From Brockia lithotrophica (GTDB lineage Bacteria; Bacillota; Bacilli; Thermicanales; DSM-22653), in assembly GCF_003633725.1 (NCBI RefSeq), contig NZ_RBIJ01000004.1, positions 1 to 64,000 of the forward strand: DNA of 64,000 nucleotides, given 5' to 3'. Under the pieces are notes generated by a model. The model made no database searches and was not told the DNA's origin. It saw only the letters and a program-made list of their open reading frames with translations. Made by a program: the position numbers and the translations under genes. Every line of letters starts with the position of its first letter. Positions within the stretch are counted from its first letter, which is position 1. This document shows, in pieces, positions 7,483 to 15,181 of this stretch.

Positions 7483-7956
7483 ATGTCTATCAAGATTTTG
7501 CTTTATGATTGGGAAGAAGACCTAAGATCAGGTTATTTTCGTGGTTTTTTCAGTAGCGAGATGCACATGATAATTAATAATGGATCAGAACAACTTACTT
7601 TTGAAGTTGCTACAGCCCACAGTTCGGCGTTAATTTACATTGCAGATCAGCTTGCTAAAATGCTGAAAATTAATGGAAATTATTCCTTTAAAGTTTTAGG
7701 CTTTGGTTCTATTTACGATTGTGTTATCACTTCTTTGAACGATAAAATTAGAATTGATCTTGTTGATATATCTACCGACGAAGCAGAAGAAAGCATTTTA
7801 TATGACAAAATTAAGTTTGCGCGAGATTATGTTCAGGCCTTAAAAAGTTACTTGAAATGTGCTGAGCATATAAACCCAAGGATCAGGGACGACGAGACGT
7901 TTAAACTTATCGATCAGTTTATGAAAAAACTAGAAAATGTTATTACAATGGAATAG
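7483..7956 (+). CDS. Putative immunity protein of the upstream toxin
   Basis: 157 residues, acidic, with no signal peptide or membrane helix, in strongly A+T-rich DNA. The ATG follows AAGGAGGT with about 7-base spacing and the gene begins 13 bases after the toxin-like gene, the usual toxin-then-immunity order. The N-terminus (MSIKILLYDWEEDL) and a central hydrophobic-acidic alternation suggest a small alpha/beta fold. I recognise no named immunity family, so the role is inferred from position, size and charge. Confidence 0.5.
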   Translation: MSIKILLYDWEEDLRSGYFRGFFSSEMHMIINNGSEQLTFEVATAHSSALIYIADQLAKMLKINGNYSFKVLGFGSIYDCVITSLNDKIRIDLVDISTDEAEESILYDKIKFARDYVQALKSYLKCAEHINPRIRDDETFKLIDQFMKKLENVITME

Positions 7957-8052
7957 CCTTCGAGATATCTCGAAATGCAAAAACAGCCTTGACTACGTGA
8001 CGGGTGGGCGTTGTCTATGGCAGCGTCGAGGACCAGTTTGGGGTCTCTGTCC

Positions 8053-8165
8053 TCAAGCCAGGGGTGTTGGCTGGCATCTATACTTGAGGGTGCGGAAGGC
8101 GCGTTCGACTCGCCGGAGATCCTTGTATCCCCACACCGCTTCTCGCGGGATCGGGCACCGGGCGG
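8053..8165 (-). pseudogene. Transposase C-terminal fragment
   Basis: On the minus strand the frame reads GYKDLRRVERAFRTLK, a signature of the C-terminal catalytic region of IS1634/IS4-superfamily transposases (Tyr-rich turn, catalytic Glu in VERAFR). It stops at 8053 and has no intact upstream part; related words continue out of frame toward 7965. A decayed insertion sequence. Confidence 0.6.
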
Positions 8166-8180
8166 TTCTTCCAGGTGGAG

Positions 8181-8638
8181 GCATCTATGAGCTGGTGGAT
8201 AAAACCAATATCCTGTGCCCAGAGGTAGTGAAGACCATCTCCATCCATCCCGACGGCAGCGTGAAGGTCTGCTGTGGTCAGTCCATGTTCGAACACAGCA
8301 ACCTCACAATCGGCAACCTGCTCGAGGTTTCCCTGCCCGAATTGATCGAGGAGGTTCCCTTGCCCGAATTAATTGAGGCCGCTCGCCATAACCTCATGTA
8401 CTGGTGGATTCACATCCTCGGACCTAAGCGGATTCTGGATAGGATCGGTGTCTCGGGCCACTACACGAGCTTCTGCCACGTCTGCCAGGTGCTGTTCACC
8501 CGGTACCGGGATCAGGCGATTCAGTACCTGATCGAGCATCGGGACGAAGTGCTGATGAAGGACGTCCTCATGAGCGACGTGATCCCGCTTCAGCTCAAGG
8601 CTGTGGCGGAACGGAAGGTGAAGCTCCCCAATGCTTGA
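8181..8638 (+). pseudogene. Radical-SAM/SPASM protein, C-terminal fragment
   Basis: About 150 codons, open at the left because the 5' part was replaced by the transposase fragment. ISIHPDGSVKVCCGQS and FCHVCQ carry clustered cysteines typical of the SPASM domain, which binds auxiliary iron-sulfur clusters in peptide-modifying radical-SAM enzymes. The radical-SAM core with CxxxCxxC is missing. Two near-identical LPELIE words (about 8335-8375) suggest a small internal duplication. The frame overlaps the start of the ABC ATPase fragment, as if both belonged to one peptide-maturation operon. Confidence 0.6.
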
Positions 8639-8741
8639 GGTCCGCTCGGTCACGGTAGGATACAGATCTCGAACCGTGCTGCACGAGATCGAGCTCAACC
8701 TTGGTCCGGGATTTCATGTGCTTCTGGGCCCGAACGGCGCT
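8631..8741 (+). pseudogene. ABC transporter ATPase, N-terminal fragment
   Basis: Starts ATG at 8631, overlapping the SPASM stop, and reads like the first 37 residues of an ABC ATPase up to GPNGA, where the Walker A motif breaks off; the frame then runs into unrelated sequence and stops at 8807. The breakpoint is within the P-loop codons. Probably part of the same lost peptide export system. Confidence 0.7.
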
Positions 8742-8803
8742 AGTTCATTTTGGGGCGCTGACTCGGTTTCGTTTTGGCCATATGGCCCAAGCCAAGTGTC
8801 CCG

Positions 8804-8831
8804 TTGACCGGTCATTTTTTCATGCTATCCT
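8804..8831 (+). promoter_or_regulatory. SigmaA-type promoter, catalase pseudogene
   Basis: TTGACC (8804-8809), 16-base spacer, TATCCT (8826-8831). Just upstream lies a palindrome GGCCATATGGCC (8776-8787) of unknown meaning. Confidence 0.55.
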
Positions 8832-8899
8832 GATTGTAAATTCCGTCAAACCTAAAAACTTAGCGCAGAAGACGGAGTCGAGGAGGCGAGTGAACGAAA
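8826..8899 (+). repeat. Direct repeat, copy 2 (catalase leader and first codons)
   Basis: Partner of 2832-2905, same orientation and same length, about 63 of 74 bases identical. This copy includes the catalase -10 box, leader, ribosome-binding site and first codons and leads into the catalase pseudogene. Confidence 0.8.
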
Positions 8900-9196
8900 A
8901 GATCGAACTTCCGAAGGTGTGGGAGCCGGACCCGAACGCCGCTGCCGCTGTTCAGGAACTTTTCGGCGGGCGCTTTGGTGAGATGTCGACACTCATGAAC
9001 TATACGATCCAGTCGTTTAATTTCCGCCTGGCGCGGCGAGCATCCGGATGGCGGGGCACTCATCGTGAAGGAAGGCCCGCCTCCCGGCGGACCCATCCCC
9101 GAGCTCCCGGATCTTCCGGAGAGCTTTGCGCCGAAATACGACCCCGAAGCGCTCGCTGAGATGATCCAGTTCCTGTTGAAGAAAAAACAGACGTAG
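8890..9196 (+). pseudogene. Manganese catalase, internally deleted
   Basis: The 5' part, starting GTG at 8890 after GAGGAGG, reads like the first 45 residues of a manganese catalase (DPNAAAAVQELFGGRFGEMSTLMNY and SFNFR). At about 9028 the match jumps to the other end of the family in another frame: WRGEHPDGGALIVKEGPPPGG, then PELPDLPESFAPKYDP, to a stop at 9194. About 200 central residues with most metal ligands are gone and the two pieces are out of frame. Manganese catalases are about 280-300 residues. Lost peroxide defence gene; a terminator follows. Confidence 0.8.
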
Positions 9197-9232
9197 TCCG
9201 CGGCGGAGCCCCGTCACGCCCTACACGCTCTG

Positions 9233-9261
9233 AGCCGGCCGTAAGCCGGCTTGTTTGTTTT
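9233..9261 (+). terminator. Rho-independent terminator after catalase pseudogene
   Basis: AGCCGGC (9233-9239), loop CGTAA, GCCGGCT (9245-9251), followed by TGTTTGTTTT. Confidence 0.7.
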
Positions 9262-9306
9262 GCCCAATTCCTGGCAGGAGTGTCCCTAGTTTGATTCCGC
9301 CCAAAT

Positions 9307-9328
9307 AAAAAAACGCCGATGTACGGCG
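9307..9328 (-). terminator. Rho-independent terminator after tRNA-Gly
   Basis: On the minus strand CGCCG-TACAT-CGGCG is followed by seven Ts. It lies 20 bases beyond the tRNA 3' end. Confidence 0.75.
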
Positions 9329-9347
9329 CTTTTCTCGGCTTGGGGAA

Positions 9348-9421
9348 TGGAGCGGGTGACGGGAATCGAACCCGCGTTTCCAGCTTGGGAAGCTGGTGTT
9401 CTACCATTGAACTACACCCGC
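9348..9421 (-). tRNA. tRNA-Gly (anticodon CCC)
   Basis: Complete cloverleaf on the minus strand: acceptor GCGGGTG/CACCCGC, anticodon stem CCAGC/GCTGG with loop TTCCCAA, TTCGATT T-loop, discriminator T and encoded CCA. Stands alone, away from the tRNA cluster at 42-43 kb. Confidence 0.93.
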
Positions 9422-9617
9422 GTGCGACGATAAATATACTACGCGGGCCGTTCGTTGTCAAGGGGGCCCCTTCCTTCTCAGGCGACGCCCTTCTTTGCCG
9501 TGCGAGGTGCCCGTGTCCGACGGTTTCCGATATTTCTTTCGGGTTGTTCCGTATAGAATACCTCATATAAGATGTCGCCGTAGATCCGGGGACATCGCAT
9601 CGTGAGGGGGAGGGAAG

Positions 9618-10571
9618 ATGACAGAAGGAGAGTCGAGGGTCGGGGGAAAATTTACACGCGACGAGCGCTGGCTTGTGGTGCGTATTGAAGAGGAGGACCT
9701 CCGCGAAGGCGATCGACTGGACGAGGTGCTGCGTCGCGTCTTACATTTGTCCGGAAGACAGATTCAGCGCCTCGTCCAGAGCGGAGGATTGCGTAGGGGG
9801 AAGGCGCGAATATCCTCTGCCCTGCGCATCCGTCCGGGAGAGGAGATCGCGGTACGACTTTTTCCTTTCGAGGAATACGGAGTCGACCCTGAAGACATCC
9901 CCCTGCGGATCCTCTACGAGGACGACCACTACCTCGTCGTGGACAAACCTCCGGGGATTCTCGTACACCCGATTCGTCCGGGGATGCGGGGGACGCTCGC
10001 GGCCGCTGTGGCCCACCACTTTGCGACGATCGGCCTCCGTTCCCGCGTGCGGCCGGTGCACCGCCTCGATCGGGACACCTCAGGCGTAATCGTCTTTGCC
10101 AAACATGCCTGGGCGCATGCCCGGTTGGACGCTCTCTTTCGCGCGAGTGCGGTGCGGAAGACGTATCTGGCGGTGGTTTCCGGCGTTCCCGATCCCGCCG
10201 AACAGACCATAGAGCTCCCCCTTTCGCGGCGACCCGGGCGCGACGGAAAGATCGCCGTCGACGCGCGTGGCCTCTTCGCCCGTACGGTCGTGCGCGTACG
10301 CGAGGCGTTGGGGGAACGGGCGTCGCTCGTCGAAGCGGTGCCGGAAACCGGAAGGACGCACCAAATCCGTGTGCACCTCTCGGCCTTGGGCCACCCCATT
10401 TGGGGGGATCGCCTGTACGGCGGACCGCGCGTCGGTATTTCGCGGCAGGCTTTGCATGCCGAATCCCTCGAATTCCTGCACCCCTTTACGGGAGAGCCTA
10501 AGGCATTCCGTGCACCGGTTCCGGAAGACATCCGGCGGCTCACGGAACTTTTGCGTTCCGAAACGATGTAA
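9618..10571 (+). CDS. RluA/RluD-family pseudouridine synthase
   Basis: 317-residue RNA-modifying enzyme that converts uridine to pseudouridine, probably in rRNA. An S4-like N-terminal domain (about residues 28-85: GDRLDEVLRRVLHLSGRQIQRLV) precedes the catalytic domain with HRLDRDTSG, where Asp-151 is the nucleophile, and RTHQIRVHLSALGHPI. Start ATG follows a GA-rich ribosome-binding site. The gene stands between the divergent tRNA-Gly and a DMT transporter. Motifs identify the RluA superfamily; RluD is likely by domain layout, but a tRNA-directed paralogue is possible. Confidence 0.88.
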   Translation: MTEGESRVGGKFTRDERWLVVRIEEEDLREGDRLDEVLRRVLHLSGRQIQRLVQSGGLRRGKARISSALRIRPGEEIAVRLFPFEEYGVDPEDIPLRILYEDDHYLVVDKPPGILVHPIRPGMRGTLAAAVAHHFATIGLRSRVRPVHRLDRDTSGVIVFAKHAWAHARLDALFRASAVRKTYLAVVSGVPDPAEQTIELPLSRRPGRDGKIAVDARGLFARTVVRVREALGERASLVEAVPETGRTHQIRVHLSALGHPIWGDRLYGGPRVGISRQALHAESLEFLHPFTGEPKAFRAPVPEDIRRLTELLRSETM

Positions 10572-10682
10572 TCGTACGGTACACTGTTGGGGGCCGGCGC
10601 GCGGCCGGTCCGCGTTTCCTTTGGAAAAACTAGGAGTCCTCGATGCGTCGAACGATCCGTCGAAGCGAAAGGAGATTTCGCG

Positions 10683-11627
10683 GTGAACGAACACCTTCGG
10701 GGGGCTTTCGCCGTCGTTCTCGCCGCATCCCTCTACGGGGCGTTGAGCCCGCTCGTGCGCCTTTCCTACGAAGGTGGGGCGACGTTCGCAGACGTGACGC
10801 TCGCCCAGCTCGGGGTTGGCGCGCTATTCCTCTGGGTTTTTGGTCCCCGCCGCTACCCCTGGCAGGTTCCCGGAGGGATTCGGGCGGTCGTCCCCTATGT
10901 TCTTTTGGGAATCGTAGGCGTGGCCGGAGTGACCCTCCTGTATACTTCGGCTTTACGCTGGATCCCCGCTTCGCAAGGGCTCATCCTCCTCTTTCAGTAC
11001 CTCTGGATCGGGCTCCTCCTCGACGTCGCATTCGGCAAGGCGCGTTGGGATCTTCGGAAGCTCGCGGCGGCGGCCTCGGTGCTCGGGGGTGCCGCCATCG
11101 CCCTAGAGGTGTGGAATTTTCGCCCCGAATCTGGTCAACTCATGGGCGTGGTCCTTGGGCTCTTCTCTGCCCTCGGGTACGCCGTGTTTCTCTTTGGGCT
11201 TTCCCGTCGCGGCGACTTCGTAGACGTGTGGACGCGGGGGCGCGTCCTCATCACGACGGGATTCTTGACGGCACTGCCGATTCTTCTGGTGTTCTTTCCC
11301 GAAGAGGTGTTTGCGACGCCCCTCGACGTCCGAAACGTGACCCTCCTCCTCTTTCAAGGGGTGGCGGGGCAGGTCTTTCCGCCCCTCCTCATGGCCTACG
11401 GCGCACCGCGCGTCGGGGCGACGCTCACCACGCTCCTTTCCGCTACCGAGTTGCCCGCAGGCACCCTGCTCGCCATCGTGCTCGTGGGTGAACCCGTGGG
11501 GACCTGCGGCTGGGTGGGGGTGGCGATGATCCTTTTGGGCGTCTTCTTTTCCGTGTGGGAAAGTGCCGCCTTGCCGAACGCCTCGCTAATCGAAGATGGG
11601 GGGACGGGCAGCGAGGGGAAGGAGTAG
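10683..11627 (+). CDS. EamA/DMT-superfamily transporter
   Basis: 314-residue inner-membrane protein with about ten hydrophobic helices in two repeated halves, as in the EamA (drug/metabolite) family of amino-acid or metabolite exporters. GTG at 10683 follows AAAGGAG with 8-base spacing; earlier in-frame starts lack such a site. Typical features: GAFAVVLAASLYGALSPLVRL in the first helix, a Tyr/Thr/Ser-rich helix 4 (LLYTSALRWIPASQGLIL), and a second half ending VGVAMILLGVFF. Substrate cannot be read from the sequence. It lies 112 bases after the pseudouridine synthase. Confidence 0.85.
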   Translation: MNEHLRGAFAVVLAASLYGALSPLVRLSYEGGATFADVTLAQLGVGALFLWVFGPRRYPWQVPGGIRAVVPYVLLGIVGVAGVTLLYTSALRWIPASQGLILLFQYLWIGLLLDVAFGKARWDLRKLAAAASVLGGAAIALEVWNFRPESGQLMGVVLGLFSALGYAVFLFGLSRRGDFVDVWTRGRVLITTGFLTALPILLVFFPEEVFATPLDVRNVTLLLFQGVAGQVFPPLLMAYGAPRVGATLTTLLSATELPAGTLLAIVLVGEPVGTCGWVGVAMILLGVFFSVWESAALPNASLIEDGGTGSEGKE

Positions 11628-11748
11628 GCGCACGAGGCGAGACCCTCGGAAAGGGTCCGGCCGTCACCTTTTTCCGGTTTTTCCGCTCGAAGCTCTGCGG
11701 AGAAACCAGCTCCGCCCGGCGAACCGGCCTTCCGGCACGTGAACAGAC

Positions 11749-11813
11749 TTACGCCAAACTTTACAAAAGGTTAACCCCCCGTTCACGGGGGGTTTACACG
11801 TGCTTGGTAGGAT
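11749..11813 (+). promoter_or_regulatory. Pho-box array and -10 box
   Basis: Five hexamers, TTACGC (11749), TTTACA (11760), TTAACC (11771), TTCACG (11782) and TTTACA (11793), start exactly every 11 bases. This matches the PhoP-binding direct repeats of Bacilli (TT[A/C/T]ACA-like, 5-base spacers). TAGGAT (11808-11813) sits 9 bases after the last hexamer, placing the array at about -22 to -70, as in PhoP-activated promoters. Predicted activation under phosphate limitation by PhoPR; the regulator is not in the window. Confidence 0.78.
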
Positions 11814-11863
11814 GGCGAGGTGCGGAGGAAGGTTTTTCAGATGCTTCGAGAGGAGGGAAACGG

Positions 11864-14800
11864 GTGAACGGCCGCATCCCCCGGTTTGCCGCATTCTTTG
11901 CGCTTTTGGTGTACGTGTGGACTTCCCTTGCCCCGGCAGCGTGGGCACAGTCCCCCGCCCCGGAGGAGGGAGGGCTCGTTCGCCTCTTTTCCGAGGACTT
12001 CGGTGGGGCGACGAAGGGAAAGTACGCTGCGGGCGAGGTTCGTTTGGACTCTGGGACGTGGTATTTAGACGACGCCCTCCTGGGGAAGGACGACAATCCC
12101 GACGGAACGCAAAAGGACAAGCGGGTCGGAGAACGGTCCGTCCGGATCCGCAATTCCGGCAAGCTCGAGATGCGTTTTGACGTGGACGCGCGCGGGCGCG
12201 TGCGCGTGGACGTCCTCCACGCGATGTACGGATCCGATCAAGGAGGACGCTGGCGCCTCGAGTATTCTCCGGACAAAGGCGAGACGTGGCGGGCGCTCGG
12301 CGAAGAGGTCGCGAGCGGCCCCGACCTCGCCCTCGCCTCGTTTTCCCTCGACCTAGAAGGATTCGTGCGTTTCCGCGTGCTCAAGACGGACGGCTCTACG
12401 GACGGAAAGGTGCGCATCAACGTCGCGGAATTTGCTGTCTACACCGGCGCGCCAGGGGAGAATCCACCTTCCTTTGGCCCTCCGGGTGACGGTCAAGACG
12501 TCCCTCCGAGAGACCCCACGGCTCCCGATGAAGGAGGGGCATCGCCTCCTTCCGGCGGGAACGGGGACCACCCCGTGAAGCTCCACCTCATCCACACGAA
12601 TGACATTCACGCCAAAATCGGGGACTTTGCGAAGCTCGCCCGCTACGTGCAGGACGTGCGGGCACACGAGCCGTATACCCTCTTCCTCGACATCGGCGAC
12701 CAGTTCAGCGGCGACGCCGTCGTCGACCTCCCGAAGGGGAAACCCATGGTCGAACTCATGAATGCCGTTGGTCTCGACGCCATGGTCGTCGGGAACCACG
12801 ACTTCGACTACGGTCCAGAGGAAACCCAAGCGCGGCGTGCAGAGTCGACCTACCCTTGGCTTGCCGCCAACGTACACGTCGCAGATCCGGCGGCGACACC
12901 CCTCACTCCCTTTGTGCCGTACGTCGTCTTCCGCTGGGATTCGGCGGGGCGCGTCGAGCGGATCGTGGGAAATCCTGGCGACCACGACCGCGACTTCGGC
13001 CGGGAGACGTCCCGCCTTACCGTAGGCGTCCTCGCCGTGACCCAAGCTCCCCCGGCCACGGCGCCCAAAAACGTCGTCGGACTGGAATTTGAACCGTACA
13101 TTCCCGCCATCGAACGCTACCTCTGGCTCCGCGACCGTGTAGACGTCCTCATTCTCGCAACGCACGTCGGCTACCCCGACGACCGCCTCCTCGCCGAACA
13201 CTTCGGTCCCGTATTCGACCTCATCGCCGGGGCGCATAGCCATACGCGCTTGGACAAGCCCGTCTGGGTAAACGGGGTTCCTATCGTCCAGACGGGGGCG
13301 CATCTGGAAAACGTCGGCCACACGGTGCTCACCGTAGATCCCGGGGCGCGACGCGTCATCCACGTAGACGGCGAACTCGTCCCCTTGGCTTCCCTCACGG
13401 AGGCGGATCCACGGATCCAGGAAATCGTAGACCGTGCCACGGCGGACGTACGCTCCTTTCTCGAGGAGGTCGTCGGCACCTCTCAACGCGGCCTTTCCCA
13501 AGCAGGGAAGACGCGCGGGGACACCCCGCTCGGGAACTTCTGGACGGACGCCATGCGCTTTTACCTGCGGGACCTCGATCCGGCGCCGGACATCGCCTTT
13601 ATGAACGGCGGAGGGATTCGCGGAGACCTCGCCCCCGGTCCGATCACCCGAGGCGACTTGTACCGCATCGAGCCGTTTGCCAACCAACTCACCGTGATCG
13701 ACCTTCCCGGGCGCGCGTTGGAGGAAATCCTCCGCTACTCGTACACGCGCGACGGCCGGAACACCGTGGACCTTCAGGTGTCCGGGATGCACTACACCCT
13801 GGTGACCGACGCACAGGGGAACCTCTTGGACGTGCACATGGAAGTCGGTGGGAAACCCGTAGATCCGGATAGGATCTACCGCGTCGTCGTCCCGGACTAC
13901 ATCGGCACGGGAGGTTCCGGCTACCCCTTCCCACGCTTGGGAGAGATTCGCTTTACGATGGTGGGCCTCGTGACCCAAGCGCTCGAAGAGTACGCACGCC
14001 ACCTCATGGATACCCGGGGAAGCGTGGACGCGGACAAGGAAGGGAGAATCCGCATCGAGGTTCGGGTGGGCGCCGAAGAACCCGACCTCGTGAGCGTGCG
14101 CGCCGTGCGGGAAGCGCCGGAGGGGACGTTGGTCCGCACGCGCGGCGTGGTAACCACTCCCTTGGGCGCCTGGGGCGGGAAGGGCTTTTACCTTCAGGAC
14201 GATACGGGCGGCATCTACGTGTACCAGACGAATGACGAAGACTTCGGTCCCGGCGACGAGGTAGAGGTCGTGGGGCGGACCAAGGTGTACAACGGCGAGC
14301 TCGAGATCGCCGATCCCGTGCGCGTGACACTCGTACGCCGGGGGGCTCCCCTTCCTGCGGCCCGCGTTGTCGCACCGACGCCAGAGGATCTCGCCGCCCA
14401 TCAGGGGGAGCTCGTCCGGCTCGAAGGCGTGCGCATCGAGAACCTGCGGCAGGCGAACAAGTACGGTAGCTTCGAATTCCTCGCCGCGGGCGCTTCCGGC
14501 GCGGGCGTTCTCGTGCGCGTGGACAGCCGCACGGGTCTCGACTACACCCGCTTTACCGAGGGGCTCGGCTTTCGGGAAGGAGACGTGCTGGACGTCGTCG
14601 GGATCGCCTCGGTGTACAACGGGACGTACCAACTCAAGCCCCGCGGTGCGGAGGACTTCGTCCGTCGATCCGCGGAAGTTCCCGCTCCACCCGCTCCGCC
14701 CGTCGAAGAGTCGCCTCCTAAGGAGGTTCCCGGAGGCGACTTGGATGCGGGGGTTCTTCCTCCTCCCGCAGCGCCTCCGGACCAATCTCCTCCTCCGCAG

Positions 14801-14935
14801 GAAGGCCCGCGCGAGCGGGTGGCCCACCTCCTAGACCGCCTTCTCGCCCGGTTCATGGAGTCCTTCCGTCTGATTTTCGCCCGGCTCTTTGTACCTGTGG
14901 CCCCGTGGTTTTCATTTTTTGCGGGGGGGAAGTAG
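11864..14935 (+). CDS. Secreted 5'-nucleotidase/metallophosphatase, multidomain
   Basis: 1023-residue exported enzyme that frees phosphate from nucleotides. A signal peptide ends near AAWAQS (residue ~29). Residues ~40-190 form a beta-sandwich of the kind found with extracellular nucleases. Then comes the calcineurin-like metallophosphatase core: HTNDIHAKIGDF, GDQFSGDAVV, GNHDFDYG and GAHSHTRL carry the metal ligands. The 5'-nucleotidase C-terminal domain follows with NGGGIRGDL and GTGGSGYPF. Residues ~720-930 look like an OB-fold nucleic-acid-type domain, then a Pro-rich linker and a hydrophobic tail without LPxTG. GTG at 11864 follows AGGAGGG by 6 bases. The upstream Pho boxes fit phosphate scavenging. 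Exact substrate (nucleotide, cyclic phosphodiester or extracellular DNA) is open. Confidence 0.88.
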   Translation: MNGRIPRFAAFFALLVYVWTSLAPAAWAQSPAPEEGGLVRLFSEDFGGATKGKYAAGEVRLDSGTWYLDDALLGKDDNPDGTQKDKRVGERSVRIRNSGKLEMRFDVDARGRVRVDVLHAMYGSDQGGRWRLEYSPDKGETWRALGEEVASGPDLALASFSLDLEGFVRFRVLKTDGSTDGKVRINVAEFAVYTGAPGENPPSFGPPGDGQDVPPRDPTAPDEGGASPPSGGNGDHPVKLHLIHTNDIHAKIGDFAKLARYVQDVRAHEPYTLFLDIGDQFSGDAVVDLPKGKPMVELMNAVGLDAMVVGNHDFDYGPEETQARRAESTYPWLAANVHVADPAATPLTPFVPYVVFRWDSAGRVERIVGNPGDHDRDFGRETSRLTVGVLAVTQAPPATAPKNVVGLEFEPYIPAIERYLWLRDRVDVLILATHVGYPDDRLLAEHFGPVFDLIAGAHSHTRLDKPVWVNGVPIVQTGAHLENVGHTVLTVDPGARRVIHVDGELVPLASLTEADPRIQEIVDRATADVRSFLEEVVGTSQRGLSQAGKTRGDTPLGNFWTDAMRFYLRDLDPAPDIAFMNGGGIRGDLAPGPITRGDLYRIEPFANQLTVIDLPGRALEEILRYSYTRDGRNTVDLQVSGMHYTLVTDAQGNLLDVHMEVGGKPVDPDRIYRVVVPDYIGTGGSGYPFPRLGEIRFTMVGLVTQALEEYARHLMDTRGSVDADKEGRIRIEVRVGAEEPDLVSVRAVREAPEGTLVRTRGVVTTPLGAWGGKGFYLQDDTGGIYVYQTNDEDFGPGDEVEVVGRTKVYNGELEIADPVRVTLVRRGAPLPAARVVAPTPEDLAAHQGELVRLEGVRIENLRQANKYGSFEFLAAGASGAGVLVRVDSRTGLDYTRFTEGLGFREGDVLDVVGIASVYNGTYQLKPRGAEDFVRRSAEVPAPPAPPVEESPPKEVPGGDLDAGVLPPPAAPPDQSPPPQEGPRERVAHLLDRLLARFMESFRLIFARLFVPVAPWFSFFAGGK

Positions 14936-15181
14936 GGCCCGACAGGGAAGCCTTCGATCCCAAGGCGGCGGGTTTTTCAAAAGCCGAGGGGCTGTACGTC
15001 TCCAACCGTTCGGCGCGGGGAGGGAAATTTCCCTCCCCTCGTCCGCTTTTTCCCGGCCTTTTCCCACCGGTTCCCGCTTTGTACGGATTTTCTCGCGCGG
15101 TTTGGGGAGGGGGTTCGCCTTCGTGTACAATGAAAGCCAACGCAACGAGGTCGCCGGTGGGAGGTGCGGGGAGAGGTGGAG

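Noticed and set aside
8776-8787. GGCCATATGGCC palindrome as a regulator site
   Set aside because: Short, single copy and not shared by the first repeat copy; could be chance.
8701-9159. 152-codon open frame as a complete gene
   Set aside because: It merges upstream non-coding sequence, the catalase start and out-of-frame catalase tail; the real structure is a deleted pseudogene.
12353-14827. 824-codon open frame on the minus strand inside the nucleotidase gene
   Set aside because: Antisense shadow of a G+C-rich gene; Arg/His-rich translation without motifs or ribosome-binding site, while the plus strand encodes clear domains.
14840-14935. Cell-wall sorting signal at the nucleotidase C-terminus
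   Set aside because: There is a hydrophobic end but no LPxTG-like motif or basic tail of the right form.
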